Shown: positions 1 to 11,216, counted from the first letter of the stretch. The stretch: 35,677 nt of DNA from an uncultured Coriobacteriaceae bacterium (GCA_902798915.1 CADBYM010000035.1:1-35677), one strand, 5' to 3'. Notes: a model not told the origin generated them from the sequence alone. Translations and numbers: made by a program.

Positions 1-121
1 CTCGCACACGGCTCGTTGCCATCCCTCCCGCCCGTTCGGATAGCTGCTAAAACGCCAGCCTCGAGACATGTGTTCGGCTGACTTCGAGATTCAACCTGCG
101 CCGTCATGTACGCGCGGAACC

Positions 122-676
122 CTACGATGCCTTGCGCATCTTCGCGATCGCACGCGAGACCTTTGTGCCCACTGTTGAGGCATTCATTCCAAGTTGCGCG
201 GCAATCTCCTTGTTGGAGAGTTCTTGGTAGTATTTGAGGTACACGAGCTCGCGCTCCTCGTCACTAAGTACGGCAAGGAGCTTCTGTGCAGTCTGGGCAG
301 CGTCATCGAAAGCCGGTTCCTCCTCTGGTGCCGCAATTGTTGATAGGTCGGTATCTAGCTCGCTCTCGGTCCAGACGTCCCTGCGCCTGCGCGTTCGTAT
401 CCTGCTGAACGCGACGTTGCGCGCGATGGTGCACACCCATGTAGAAAAGGACGCCTTGTCTTCGTCAAATCTATCAAACGCCTTTGCCGCCTTGAAGAAC
501 GCCTCGCTCACGACCTCTTCCGTCTCGTCGTGGTTCATGACAAGCGTGTAGACATATGCATAGACACGCTTGTAGCTATCGTGATAGTACTTGGCGAACG
601 CACGCTTGTCGCGTGCGTTCGCTTCGTCATCCTCCACTAGTCTAAGATGCCGCCCACGAATTCCCCAGCACAACAT
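122..676 (-). CDS. ECF-type RNA polymerase sigma factor
   Basis: This 184-residue protein has the two-domain layout of group IV (ECF) sigma factors. Region 2 spans about residues 28-98 (YYHDSYKRVYAYVY through NVAFSRIRTRRRR) and binds core polymerase and the -10 element. Region 4 spans about 132-182 (LSDEERELVYLKYYQELS, then the helix-turn-helix NKEIAAQLGMNASTVGTKV) and contacts the -35 element. The ATG follows a GAGGTG ribosome site by 7 bases. A small acidic gene lies 51 bases upstream on the same strand and is probably co-transcribed. No recognisable anti-sigma factor with a zinc or membrane domain is present in the window, so the inducing signal is unknown. The family call is secure; the regulon cannot be told from sequence. 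Confidence 0.9.
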   Translation of the reverse strand: MLCWGIRGRHLRLVEDDEANARDKRAFAKYYHDSYKRVYAYVYTLVMNHDETEEVVSEAFFKAAKAFDRFDEDKASFSTWVCTIARNVAFSRIRTRRRRDVWTESELDTDLSTIAAPEEEPAFDDAAQTAQKLLAVLSDEERELVYLKYYQELSNKEIAAQLGMNASTVGTKVSRAIAKMRKAS

Positions 677-727
677 CGCAACACCTCACTGCGCCTCATG
701 GCAGCACAAGTGTGCGCCATTTCACCC

Positions 728-934
728 TTACTGGCCTTCGGTTTCCCTTAGCATAGCATCCACATCGCCTGCGGCCGACAACAATTCAAGCTCGTCATCG
801 GAGATTTCACGCACGAAATCGACCTCCTCGAAGATGCGTGCCAGCAGTTCGTCCTCATGCTCGACGCGGCGCGCCTTGAAGCCCGCGATGCCCCGCTTTA
901 GTACGCTTGCGATCTCGTTCTCATTCATTGACAT
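728..934 (-). CDS. Small acidic protein upstream of the ECF sigma gene
   Basis: A 68-residue acidic protein beginning MSMNENEIASVLKRG and ending in a Glu/Asp-rich helix (REISDDELELLSAAGD). The start was placed at 934 because a GAGGAGG ribosome site lies 6 bases before this ATG; the longer in-frame start at 952 would put that site inside the coding region. It has no membrane segment, no Cys/His zinc motif and no family that I recognise. Its position directly before the sigma gene suggests co-transcription and possibly a regulatory role toward it, such as an unusual small anti-sigma factor, but that is inference from context only. Confidence 0.6.
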   Translation of the reverse strand: MSMNENEIASVLKRGIAGFKARRVEHEDELLARIFEEVDFVREISDDELELLSAAGDVDAMLRETEGQ

Positions 935-994
935 TTTCTGCCTCCTCGACATGACGTCGGCTCACTTTGCGTTCATTTGACTGTTGTACGCCAG

Positions 995-1040
995 AATTTC
1001 AGACGTGTCTCAGCCCACGCTGTAAAAAACCTCTGAAATT
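995..1040. repeat. 9-bp inverted repeat in divergent promoter region
   Basis: AATTTCAGA at 995-1003 and TCTGAAATT at 1032-1040 are perfect inverted copies separated by 28 bases. They lie in the gap between the leftward small-acidic/sigma operon and the rightward nuclease-domain gene. This is a plausible operator or looping site, but no regulator can be assigned. Confidence 0.35.
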
Positions 1041-1110
1041 GGAAACCTCGCGCACACGGACCGCGCATCTATGAGTACCATACCATTCCGGTTCAGAAGA
1101 AGGGATTCGC

Positions 1111-1623
1111 ATGGGACAGATTCGCATGGACATTCAGTCCATCGTTGTGGGTGGAGGCCCGGTCGCCTCATTGGTGGTGCTCAAACCGCGTCAGGATGAC
1201 TCTGAGTGCCTGGGGAAGTTACCCATACGTATCGGAAGCGTTGAGGCCGCAGCCATCAGCATGGGTATCGACCCCAGCAAGTCCCACACGCGGCCCATGA
1301 CGCACGACCTCATGCGGTCCGTCATACAGACGCTTGGGGCCACGCTCACGCGTGTCACCATCACTCGCGTGAAAGGCACCACCTTCTATGCCCAGCTCCA
1401 GCTCACCACCGCGGAGGGGGAGTCGCTTTGGGTCGACTCCCGGCCTTCCGATGCCGTCGCACTCGCCGTTCGCATGCACGCCCCGATCTTTGCCGAAGAG
1501 CATGTCCTGATTACTGCGGCACTCCCGGACTTTGAGTCCGTGGAGCGTGACGAGCGCGAGAGGGAGGCCGCCGCGTTCCACGACTTCGTCGAGGGCCTCA
1601 CCCCCGAGGATTTCGCACAGTAG
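1111..1623 (+). CDS. Bifunctional nuclease (BFN/DUF151) domain protein
   Basis: A 170-residue protein with a BFN/DUF151 domain filling about residues 5-140. Diagnostic stretches are LPIRIGSVEAAAISMGI near the start, RPMTHDLM, then FYAQLQLTTAEGE and the strongly conserved DSRPSDAVALAVRMHAPIF. Family members have been reported as dual DNase/RNases in plants; in bacteria the role is mostly undefined. The C-terminal 30 residues are acidic and family-variable. The ATG at 1111 follows an AGAAGGG ribosome site; the ATG at 1126 has none. The gene is a single cistron converging on the transporter gene, with a short GGGATGC hairpin at 1623-1641 after its stop. Confidence 0.85.
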   Translation: MGQIRMDIQSIVVGGGPVASLVVLKPRQDDSECLGKLPIRIGSVEAAAISMGIDPSKSHTRPMTHDLMRSVIQTLGATLTRVTITRVKGTTFYAQLQLTTAEGESLWVDSRPSDAVALAVRMHAPIFAEEHVLITAALPDFESVERDEREREAAAFHDFVEGLTPEDFAQ

Positions 1624-1641
1624 GGATGCTTTACGCATCCC
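1623..1641. terminator. Short hairpin between convergent genes
   Basis: GGGATGC and GCATCCC form a 7-bp stem with a 5-base loop, starting at the last base of the nuclease-domain gene's stop codon. No T-tract follows on either strand, so intrinsic terminator activity is doubtful. Confidence 0.3.
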
Positions 1642-1664
1642 CCATCCAAACGGATAACGGCGGT

Positions 1665-3263
1665 CTAGGCCTTGATTCGCTCGTGATCGAGAAATCCCAG
1701 GCGGTTCGCCTGCCGCACCATCTCCAGCTGAAGCATGAGCTGATTCGTCGGGTTGGCAATCAGGCCGAAGAGTATGTCAAAAATCATCGCGTCGAGGAAT
1801 GCTTCGCTCGAGATGCCCAACACGCCAAAGAGCGCGATGTAGGCGAGCAGATTCGCACCGGGCACAGGCGGCGTCGCCACAAAGAGCAACACGTCGAGCA
1901 CGATCATGGTGGCGAATTGCAGCAACGTCGCGTTGAAGCCATATTCGCGTGCGCAGAACACCGTGATGGCCAGCGTCCCAACAATGCTCGCTGGCATGTA
2001 CAGCACCAATCCCTGGGGAAGGGTCGCGCTCGTAAATGCCTCGTTCATGCCCAAATCCCGCGTACAAGAGTATTCAGTCGCCCCGTATGAAGCATCCAAG
2101 GTCCCCGCCCGCATGGCGGTTACGAAGGGAAGCCTGAGCTTCTCCAGCAAACGTCGCAGGCCCACATGCGTCTGCAAACAGGAAACAGCTAGGTCCAAAA
2201 CCGTAAGAATCGCAGTGATGCCTAACGACAACAAGATTGGCTTCCATAGTTGCAACAAAACGTTGATTTGATCGTCCCAGATCTCCAAGGCAAGCAGAAT
2301 GCCCGCAAAAAGCGGCACAAAACTGCTCACCCAATTGGTAATCAGCGAGGCCACGGCGTTCGCCTGGCGCACGAATCGAATGAGGTCGGCGACCTGCTCC
2401 TCCAACGCAATGAGCGCGCTACCAATAATCGCCGCAATGAAGAGCAGCTGAGGAGTGTTTGATGTGGCGAACGGCTCCACGATGTGCTCAGGAATGAATC
2501 GCATCATGCCATCAAGCAGTTGTGCGATTCTCTGCGCTCCAACTTCCTCGTGCACCGCTGCGACCCGCAGCACGATGGCGGATGCCATCACCGTCACGAA
2601 CGCTATGAAGAAGCTGATCCCGAAGTACCTCGCAACCATGTAGCGCCATGAGCCCCCATGCTCGTCGACCTGGCGCACATCGAGCAACGTCGTGATCACC
2701 ATGAGGAACACGACGGGACCAGCAAGTGCGTTGAGCATCCGCGTCCACATATCGAAGAGCGGGTTGAAAAGCGTATCGGTGACCATATCGCGCGAGGAAA
2801 CGGGGAGCACGAGCATGCCCAACACACCAATCGCACCGCCGACGAGCATGCCCCCCAGCAACGCAACGACAGGGTTGATGCCCGTATAGGGGAGGGGGAT
2901 GCGCAAGACGTTCTTCCCTCCCACGTACGTATAATGCGAGCGAATGCCGACCCACGCGAAGACCAGAGATGCCGAGTCATCAGAGTCGGCATTCGTGTTG
3001 CTCAGGGGGTTGTAGGCAGCTCCCACATGCTCGATACGGATGAACTTGCCCATGGGACTGCTATCAATCGAGACCTTAGCATCATCCTGTTCCCCAAAGC
3101 GGTCGCGCAGACACAGGAGCGCATCTTCCGCCCTGAGCCGCAGGCGAATGAGATTGCGCCTCTCGAGACCCATCTCGCTGAGCATCTCGAACAACCATTC
3201 CGAGCACGCATCGATGCCCGCACCCGAGAGCTTGATGGTCCTCGTCGCATCACCCTTATCCAT
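1665..3263 (-). CDS. Dicarboxylate/cation symporter family protein with N-terminal degenerate GHKL domain
   Basis: A 532-residue protein. Residues from about 130 to the end are a multi-pass transporter of the sodium/proton:dicarboxylate (SLC1/DAACS) type: many hydrophobic segments, a re-entrant stretch ending TSATLPQGLVLYMPASIVG and a late NPTNQLML motif in the position of the family's conserved substrate/cation site. Residues 1-125 do not belong to that family. They resemble a GHKL ATPase of the RsbW/SpoIIAB type: a helix LIRLRLRAEDALLCLRDRFG at the N-box position, GAAYNPLSN resembling the D-x-G-x-x-F-x-P segment, and a final strand YVGGKNVLRIPL. The N-box Asn and Gly-rich lid residues are missing, so ATP binding is doubtful. 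A GGAGGG ribosome site supports the ATG. The substrate is unknown. Confidence 0.8.
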   Translation of the reverse strand: MDKGDATRTIKLSGAGIDACSEWLFEMLSEMGLERRNLIRLRLRAEDALLCLRDRFGEQDDAKVSIDSSPMGKFIRIEHVGAAYNPLSNTNADSDDSASLVFAWVGIRSHYTYVGGKNVLRIPLPYTGINPVVALLGGMLVGGAIGVLGMLVLPVSSRDMVTDTLFNPLFDMWTRMLNALAGPVVFLMVITTLLDVRQVDEHGGSWRYMVARYFGISFFIAFVTVMASAIVLRVAAVHEEVGAQRIAQLLDGMMRFIPEHIVEPFATSNTPQLLFIAAIIGSALIALEEQVADLIRFVRQANAVASLITNWVSSFVPLFAGILLALEIWDDQINVLLQLWKPILLSLGITAILTVLDLAVSCLQTHVGLRRLLEKLRLPFVTAMRAGTLDASYGATEYSCTRDLGMNEAFTSATLPQGLVLYMPASIVGTLAITVFCAREYGFNATLLQFATMIVLDVLLFVATPPVPGANLLAYIALFGVLGISSEAFLDAMIFDILFGLIANPTNQLMLQLEMVRQANRLGFLDHERIKA

Positions 3264-3288
3264 GGAGCCCTCCGTTCCCTGTAAAGAA

Positions 3289-3327
3289 CCGCGCCCCGAC
3301 GCCGCTACGCACGGTGTCGGGGCGCGG
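3289..3327 (-). terminator. Intrinsic terminator after gyrA
   Basis: A 12-bp perfect GC-rich stem (CCGCGCCCCGAC at 3289-3300 pairing with 3316-3327) is followed on the minus strand by TTCTTTAC. It lies just past the gyrA stop and ends the leftward gyrA transcript before the transporter gene. Confidence 0.75.
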
Positions 3328-3352
3328 CAGCGTCGGATGCGTTCCGTCGTGC

Positions 3353-6157
3353 CTATTCGTCAAGCAGGCTCTCGTCGAAGTCTTCCTCGCCGACATCGAC
3401 CGTCGTCGGGTCGTCGACTTGGATGTCGAGCATTGCCTGTGCCTCGCCCGCGCCAGCCTGTCGCTTGGGGGCCTTCTTCTTGCGCGCGATCATGCGCGCC
3501 ATCGCGCTTACCCGGTCGCCCTCGGCAAGGTTCATGATCTTGACGCCTTGTGTGGCGCGCCCCAGCTTACTGATGTCCTCGGCCTTCACGCGTATCATCA
3601 CGCCCGCCTCGCTCACGATCATGAGCTCGTGTTGCGGGCCAACGACTCGGCAAGCCACCAGCTTGCCCTTGCGCTCCGTCATGGCGATGGTGAAGACGCC
3701 TTGCCCGCCGCGCCGATGCTCGGGGTACTCGGAGACTGGCGTGCGCTTTCCAAAGCCATTCTCCGTCATGACGACAAGGTCGCCGTTGCCGTTGCTTATC
3801 TCCATGCCCAGCACGCGCGCCTCCGGCTTGAGGTTGATGCCCCGCACGCCCGAGGTGTCACGGCCCATGGGACGAACCTGCGACTCGTCAAAGAGGATTG
3901 CCTTGCCGTCGGTGGTGCACAGAATGACCTTGCTTCCCGGCTTGACGCGACGCACTCCCACGAGCTCGTCGTCGGCCCTGAGCTTGATGGCGATGAGGCC
4001 TCCCGCTCGATTGACGTCGTAGGCGCTCATGGAGGTCTTCTTCACCATGCCAGACGCGGTGGCGAACATGAGGAACTCGTCCTCCGGGAAGTCCCTTGCA
4101 GTGAGAACGGCAAGGGGGTGCTCGCCCTCCGCGAGGCTCAAGACGTTGACGAGCGCCGAGCCGCGCGCCTGGCGGCTTCCGAGCGGCAGCTCGTGCACCT
4201 TCAGGCGGTACACCTTGCCCTTGTTGGTGAAGAAGAGCATGTAATCATGCGTGCTGGCCACAAAGAGGTCCTCGACGTAGTCGTTGTCCTTGAGCGAAAG
4301 CCCGCGCATGCCCTTGCCGCCCCGGCGCTGCGAACGATACGTCGCCACCGGCAGACGCTTGACGTAACCCGCGTGCGTGAAGGTGACGACCATGTCTTCC
4401 TCGGCGATGAGGTCCTCCACGTCGAGGTTCTCGGCCGCGCCCGCGCTGATCTGCGTGCGGCGCGGCGTGCCGAAGCGTGCCGAGATCTGGCGCAGCTCGT
4501 CCTTGATTACGCCGAGCATCTTCTCCTCGTGGTCGAGAAGGTCCTGAAGGTAGGCGATGCGCTCGCGGAGCTCCTCGATCTGGGCAACGAGCTCGTCGCG
4601 TGCCAACGCCGTCAGGCGGCGCAGGCGCATCTGCAGGATGGCCTCGCACTGAATCTCAGAGAGCCCAAAGCGCTCGTTCATCCGGCGCTTCGACTCTTTG
4701 TCGTCTCGCGAGCTGCGTATGATGTGCACGATCTCGTCGATGTTGTCGACGGCGATAAGCAATCCTTCGCGCACGTGCAGGTCCTTCTGCGCCTTGGCGA
4801 GGTCGAACTTGGTACGCCGGGTGACCACGTCCACCTGATGGTCGATGTAGTACCGAAGCATCTCGAGCAGGGTGAGGGTGCGCGGGACGCCGTCCACGAG
4901 GGCGATGTCGATGACGCCGAAGTTTGCCTGCAGCTGAGTGCGCTTGTAGAGGTTGTTGAGCACGACCTGCGGCACCGCTCCCTGCTTGAGGTCGATGACG
5001 ATGCGCATGCCCTTGCGGTTCGACTCGTCGCGCATGTCCGAGATGCCCTCGATGCGCTTCTCGTTCACCTGCTGGGCAATCTTCTCCTGCAGCGTGCCCT
5101 TGTTTACCTGATAGGGAATCTCGGTGACGACGAGCCGCTGACGGCCGCCCTTGCGCTGCTCCACATGCACCTTCGAACGGACGGTGATGGACCCTCGACC
5201 CGTGGCATAGGCATCGCGGATGCCGTCGGTCCCCATGATGATGCCTCCGGTGGGGAAGTCCGGCCCGGGGAGCACCTTCATGACGTCGTCGAGGGTGGCC
5301 TCAGGATTGTCGATGACGAGGCACACGGCCTCAACCACCTCAGTGAGGTTGTGGGGAGGCACGTTAGTCGCCATGCCGACCGCGATGCCGGACGAACCGT
5401 TGACCAACAGGTTCGGGAAGCGGCTCGGGAGCACTGCAGGTTCCGAGAGAGACTCGTCATAGTTAGGCTGAAGATCGACGGTCTCTTTGTCCAAGTCGCG
5501 CAGCATCTCCATCGCGGCATGGGTCAGGCGACTCTCCGTGTAGCGCATGGCCGCAGGGGGATCGCCGTCCACCGAACCGAAGTTGCCGTGACCGTCCACG
5601 AGCGGCAGGCGCATCGAGAAGTCCTGTGCCATGCGGACCATGGAATCGTAGATGGCGGCGTCGCCATGGGGATGGTACTTGCCCATGACCTCGCCGACGG
5701 TCCACGCGCTCTTCTTGTGCGGGCGCGTCGGCACGATGTGGGCCTCGTTCATGGCGTATAGGATGCGCCGGTGCACGGGCTTGAGGCCATCGCGCACGTC
5801 CGGGAGGGCGCGCGCGACGATGACGGACATGGAGTACTCGAGGAAGGAGGTCTTCATCTCCTGGCTCATCTCGATGGGCTTGAGCGTACCACCATGGATG
5901 TCCGTGAGGTCTAGACGCGTGCCCGCCTCGTCACTGATGGTGTGGGAGAGGCCCGCACCAGCGAGGCCGAGCGAGCCCTGCTCGGGAGGATAGTCGTCCT
6001 CTTCGTCATCGTAGACATCCGAGGGATCCTCGTCCTCGAGCTCCGGGTCGACCTCCATGTCGTGCATCGCGCGGTTGACGAGGTCGTCCAGGTGGTCACG
6101 CCCGTCCGGCCCCCTCAGCTCGTCGTCGTTGCGAATGTCGTCGTCGTTGTCTGCCAA
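3353..6157 (-). CDS. gyrA: DNA gyrase subunit A
   Basis: The 934-residue breakage-reunion subunit of DNA gyrase, which with GyrB introduces negative supercoils. The catalytic tyrosine is Tyr206 in [10 protein letters not shown]. The quinolone-binding helix reads [17 protein letters not shown], with Ala167 at the E. coli Ser83 position. The GyrA box QRRGGKG lies near residue 609 and begins the DNA-wrapping beta-pinwheel domain. The protein is longer than the usual 800-870 residues, because of an acidic N-terminal extension of about 95 residues before [16 protein letters not shown] and an acidic C-terminal tail. The start is a TTG with a GGAGA ribosome site 6 bases upstream. It follows gyrB after 198 bases and ends at a strong terminator. 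Confidence 0.97.
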   Translation of the reverse strand: MADNDDDIRNDDELRGPDGRDHLDDLVNRAMHDMEVDPELEDEDPSDVYDDEEDDYPPEQGSLGLAGAGLSHTISDEAGTRLDLTDIHGGTLKPIEMSQEMKTSFLEYSMSVIVARALPDVRDGLKPVHRRILYAMNEAHIVPTRPHKKSAWTVGEVMGKYHPHGDAAIYDSMVRMAQDFSMRLPLVDGHGNFGSVDGDPPAAMRYTESRLTHAAMEMLRDLDKETVDLQPNYDESLSEPAVLPSRFPNLLVNGSSGIAVGMATNVPPHNLTEVVEAVCLVIDNPEATLDDVMKVLPGPDFPTGGIIMGTDGIRDAYATGRGSITVRSKVHVEQRKGGRQRLVVTEIPYQVNKGTLQEKIAQQVNEKRIEGISDMRDESNRKGMRIVIDLKQGAVPQVVLNNLYKRTQLQANFGVIDIALVDGVPRTLTLLEMLRYYIDHQVDVVTRRTKFDLAKAQKDLHVREGLLIAVDNIDEIVHIIRSSRDDKESKRRMNERFGLSEIQCEAILQMRLRRLTALARDELVAQIEELRERIAYLQDLLDHEEKMLGVIKDELRQISARFGTPRRTQISAGAAENLDVEDLIAEEDMVVTFTHAGYVKRLPVATYRSQRRGGKGMRGLSLKDNDYVEDLFVASTHDYMLFFTNKGKVYRLKVHELPLGSRQARGSALVNVLSLAEGEHPLAVLTARDFPEDEFLMFATASGMVKKTSMSAYDVNRAGGLIAIKLRADDELVGVRRVKPGSKVILCTTDGKAILFDESQVRPMGRDTSGVRGINLKPEARVLGMEISNGNGDLVVMTENGFGKRTPVSEYPEHRRGGQGVFTIAMTERKGKLVACRVVGPQHELMIVSEAGVMIRVKAEDISKLGRATQGVKIMNLAEGDRVSAMARMIARKKKAPKRQAGAGEAQAMLDIQVDDPTTVDVGEEDFDESLLDE

Positions 6158-6355
6158 GCTAGTCTCCTATTCCAAACGCGCCGCGCAGCGGCGCACACAC
6201 TTTCTTCTCCCCGCGTTTGCACGGACGAAGCCCGCGCGCTTCCCAAGAGTTGGGCGACACGCGGCCCTGCGGGCCTTGCACGCATGCGAGTTCCGCAGCA
6301 ACGCGAGGACTGTTCGAGCGGGCGCACAACGCCCGCAGGACCGCCCGAAAGAGAC
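6158..6355 (-). other. gyrB-gyrA intergenic region with GC-rich hairpins
   Basis: A 198-base spacer that holds no gene I can support. On the minus strand it contains several GC-rich stem-loops, including GCGGGCG-TTGTG-CGCCCGC about 25 bases after the gyrB stop, and GCGCCGC/GCGGCGC just before gyrA. None has a good T-tract, so they may be partial terminators, RNA-processing signals or transcript-stability elements between the two gyrase cistrons. Confidence 0.4.
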
Positions 6356-8431
<2,076 letters not shown>

Positions 8432-8436
8432 CTAAG

Positions 8437-8459
8437 GCCCTGAGGGACGATTTCAGGGC
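8437..8459. repeat. Hairpin between DUF721 gene and gyrB promoter
   Basis: GCCCTGA (8437-8443) pairs with TCAGGGC (8453-8459). It begins 4 bases after the DUF721 stop on the minus strand and overlaps where the gyrB -35 should be. The T-tract (GTTTTT) is on the plus-strand side, so as a minus-strand terminator it would be weak; it may instead be an operator or block antisense transcription. Confidence 0.4.
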
Positions 8460-8463
8460 GTTT

Positions 8464-8997
8464 TTATATCGACTGCGTATCCTCAATCTTGTGGCGTGCC
8501 AACGTGGCGCACATCGCGCGAGAAACGCTTTGGCGAAGACCGTCGGGAAGACTCGCGGTCATCTCTGCCACGCGGGCCCGCTCCCCTGCGCTCAACTCCC
8601 GCGGTTTCGGCGCGGCAGCATGCGCATCGGCGCCGCGACGTATGGGCACCGGACCCGCGTGGGGGCGGCCCACGTCAAAGCGTATGTCGCTCACCGCCAC
8701 GCCCGCGCACGCCACACGGGCGAGGTAGAGGTCCTTATTGGTTCCGAGCTCCTGCGCAAGCAAGCCCGAGTCGACACGAACGACCAGTATGGGGTCGACG
8801 CCGGCCCGTCCGGACTTGCGCAACCACACCCCGGTGGTATGGGCCCGCTCGCGGTCCCCGTTCGCCTGAAACCACGCCCTGGCCGCACGTTGGGCGGCCG
8901 AGAGCTTCGCCGTGCCCGCGGCGCCGAAGAGCGCGCCGACGAGGTCGCCCGCACGCGATGGCCCCCGATCCGCACCGTCACCGTCCGTCAAAGTCAA
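8464..8997 (-). CDS. DUF721 protein, candidate DciA-type helicase loader
   Basis: A 177-residue protein in the classical position after recF. The DUF721 core covers about residues 15-105: a helix (DLVGALFGAAGTAKLSAAQRA), AWFQANGDRERAHTTGVWLR, then ILVVRVDSGLLAQELGTNKDLYLAR, matching the strand-helix pattern of the family. DUF721 proteins include DciA, the ancestral loader of the replicative helicase DnaB. The Ala/Pro-rich stretch and C-terminal helix vary between species. Its ATG overlaps the 3' end of recF by 20 bases, implying translational coupling. The role in helicase loading is inferred from family and position. Confidence 0.8.
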   Translation of the reverse strand: MTLTDGDGADRGPSRAGDLVGALFGAAGTAKLSAAQRAARAWFQANGDRERAHTTGVWLRKSGRAGVDPILVVRVDSGLLAQELGTNKDLYLARVACAGVAVSDIRFDVGRPHAGPVPIRRGADAHAAAPKPRELSAGERARVAEMTASLPDGLRQSVSRAMCATLARHKIEDTQSI

Positions 8998-10069
8998 TCA
9001 CCTCCGCGCCCTCGAGCAGCTCGGGAGGGAAGTACTGAAGGTTTGCGGTGGTGATGACCGTCTGTATCCTCCCTACGACGAACTCCGTGACTGCGGCCCG
9101 CCTGCTCGCGTCGAGCTCGCTCATGACGTCGTCAAGCAACAGCAACGGCTGCTCCCCGACGACGTCATGGGCAACGGCCACCTCCGCCATCTTCCAGGCC
9201 AGGGCAACCGAGCGCTGCTGACCCTGACTCCCGAACCCCCGCGCGTCGCGCCCGCCTATGGCGAACGAGACGTCGTCGCGATGGGGGCCAACGAGCGTCA
9301 CGCCCCTTCGCAGCTCCTCAGGTCGTCGCTCGGCAATGACATCGAGGATGAGGTCACGCAGGGCGTCGCGGGAGAGGCCCAACGCATCCGGTCCGACCGA
9401 GCACTCGTATGCACACTCAAGGGACTCGTCCGCCACACGCTCGTACACACGGCGTATCTGGGTGCGAAGCCGCTCGAAGAGCGCCATACGCGCATGCATG
9501 AGGGTGGCGCCACCAAGCGCCAGGGCGCTGTCCCACGCATCAAGCATGCCGAGGTCGACGTGCGGCTCCTTGAGCAGGCGGTTTCGCTGCTCGACCGTGC
9601 GCGCATATGCCTTCGACACCTTGCGGTAGCCTGTGCTTGCCTGCGCGCCGAAGGCGTCAAGCGCGTCGCGCCGGGCGCGCGCCGAACCCTTCACCAAGGT
9701 GAGGTCGTCGGGACAGAAGAGAACCGACATGAGCGTCGCGGAAAGCTCGGCTGGGCGGCAGGGCTTTCCGTTGCGCTCGTACGAGCGCCGGCTGCCGCGC
9801 GTCGCACGGCAACACACGTCTATGACGCGCCCGTCGCCCTCGATGCGGGCACGGGCACGTCCCTCCTCCGCACCGTCGCGCACCAGCTCCGCCGTGCGCG
9901 GGTGTCGGAACGAGGTTCCCGCCGTCAACAGCTGCAGTGCCTCGACGGTGTTGGTCTTGCCCGTCGCGTTCGGTCCGCACAGCACGTTGAGCCCGGGTGA
10001 CAGCTCGAGGACGCGCTCCTCGAAGCAGCGCCAATCGTTCATCGCGACAGTAGAGACGGTAAGTCCCAC
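8978..10069 (-). CDS. recF: DNA replication and repair protein RecF
   Basis: A 363-residue SMC-like ATPase that helps load RecA at single-strand gaps with RecO and RecR. Walker A is GPNATGKT at residues 32-39, the ABC-type signature is GFGSQGQQRSVALA and Walker B is PLLLLDDVMSELD near residue 315. The start is GTG. Only 4 bases separate it from the dnaN stop, and its end overlaps the DUF721 start, giving a tight dnaN-recF-DUF721 unit. The length is normal for the family. Confidence 0.96.
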   Translation of the reverse strand: MGLTVSTVAMNDWRCFEERVLELSPGLNVLCGPNATGKTNTVEALQLLTAGTSFRHPRTAELVRDGAEEGRARARIEGDGRVIDVCCRATRGSRRSYERNGKPCRPAELSATLMSVLFCPDDLTLVKGSARARRDALDAFGAQASTGYRKVSKAYARTVEQRNRLLKEPHVDLGMLDAWDSALALGGATLMHARMALFERLRTQIRRVYERVADESLECAYECSVGPDALGLSRDALRDLILDVIAERRPEELRRGVTLVGPHRDDVSFAIGGRDARGFGSQGQQRSVALAWKMAEVAVAHDVVGEQPLLLLDDVMSELDASRRAAVTEFVVGRIQTVITTANLQYFPPELLEGAEVIDFDGR

Positions 10070-10073
10070 GTGG

Positions 10074-11177
10074 CTACATCCTCACAGGCATGAGCAGGTA
10101 CAGGTAGTTGATTGAGGCATACGACTTGAAGATGGCCGGCTGCATGGAACTGAGCAACTCGAGCGAAACGTCCGACCCGGACGATACGGCTGCGACGCAG
10201 TCGAGCACGAAGTGGAAGTTCAACGCTATGGACATGGACTCGCCCTCGACCTCCACACCCATCAGCTCGCTCGCCTCGCCTTGGTCGGGGGAGGAGGCGG
10301 AGAGGCGCAGCACCCCTCCGTCGGCATCCGCGTCGAAACGCACGGAGGGATTCGTCTGCGCGATGACCGAGACGCGCCGGAGCGCCTGTGCCAGCTGCTG
10401 GGCGTCGAGATGCACGACGGCATTCTGCGAGGTGGGCAGCAACTGTCGGAAGTTGGGGAAGTTGCCTTCGATGCGGCGCGAGACATAGGTGGTGCTCCCG
10501 AACGAGAAGACGACCTGGCTCGCCGTGATCCCGATGGTGATGCGCTCGGTCATGGACGGTAATGACAACACGTCATGGAACGTCGCGCCCGGGACGATTG
10601 CCTCGAACGCCTCGTCGGACTGTGACGTCTCGGTGTTTGAGTCGCAGACCGCCAGGCGATACGAGTCCGTCGCCACCAGGCGGATGGTGTTGTTCTCCAC
10701 CGTGAGCAGAACGCCAGACAGTATGGGGCGAGAGGTGTCTTTGCTCGTGACCTTGTACACTTTGTCCACCATGCTGGACAGCAGTTCACTCGGCAGCTCG
10801 ATGGAGCGGTCGGGCTCGATGGCGGGGAAGTCGGGGAAGTCGGCGGGCGAGAGCGTGTTGAGCCTGAAGTGCGAGCGTTCGCACGAGACCTGCATCTGCG
10901 CCCCATCATCCTCGAAGGAGACGGCGGAGTCGGGAAGATTCTTCACTACGTTGGAGAGGGTCTTGCCCGAGACGACCGTCTCTCCCTGCTCCTCGACGTT
11001 CGCTGCGATGGCGTGACGAATCGAGATGTTGCCGTTGGTACTCTGGAACTCGATGCTGCCGTCTCCTGCACTTATCTTGACCCCCGCTAGGATTGGCTGG
11101 GCGGATGCGGACGCTATGCCCTTGGAAACGACGCTGAGGGCGCGCATGAGCGCGGACTGGCTTACGATGAACTTCAT
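10074..11177 (-). CDS. dnaN: DNA polymerase III sliding clamp (beta subunit)
   Basis: The 367-residue beta clamp. The N-terminus MKFIVSQSALMRALSVVSKG and the C-terminus ending YLLMPVRM are characteristic, and the length fits three clamp domains of about 120 residues each. It encircles DNA as a dimer and tethers polymerase and repair factors. A GGAGGAGAG ribosome site stands right before the ATG. It follows dnaA across the origin region, and recF begins 4 bases past its stop. Confidence 0.97.
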   Translation of the reverse strand: MKFIVSQSALMRALSVVSKGIASASAQPILAGVKISAGDGSIEFQSTNGNISIRHAIAANVEEQGETVVSGKTLSNVVKNLPDSAVSFEDDGAQMQVSCERSHFRLNTLSPADFPDFPAIEPDRSIELPSELLSSMVDKVYKVTSKDTSRPILSGVLLTVENNTIRLVATDSYRLAVCDSNTETSQSDEAFEAIVPGATFHDVLSLPSMTERITIGITASQVVFSFGSTTYVSRRIEGNFPNFRQLLPTSQNAVVHLDAQQLAQALRRVSVIAQTNPSVRFDADADGGVLRLSASSPDQGEASELMGVEVEGESMSIALNFHFVLDCVAAVSSGSDVSLELLSSMQPAIFKSYASINYLYLLMPVRM

Positions 11178-11216
11178 CTCTCCTCCTACTCTTATTACTT
11201 AATCTCTTAGGAAATA

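Noticed and set aside
1..121. Left edge sequence
   Set aside because: No supported gene, RNA or hairpin seen in these 121 bases after the sigma factor stop.
3314..5761. 815-residue open frame on the plus strand opposite gyrA
   Set aside because: It is the antisense of a GC-rich, codon-biased gene with clear gyrase homology; the translation is His/Leu/Arg/Val-rich with no domain and no suitable ribosome site.
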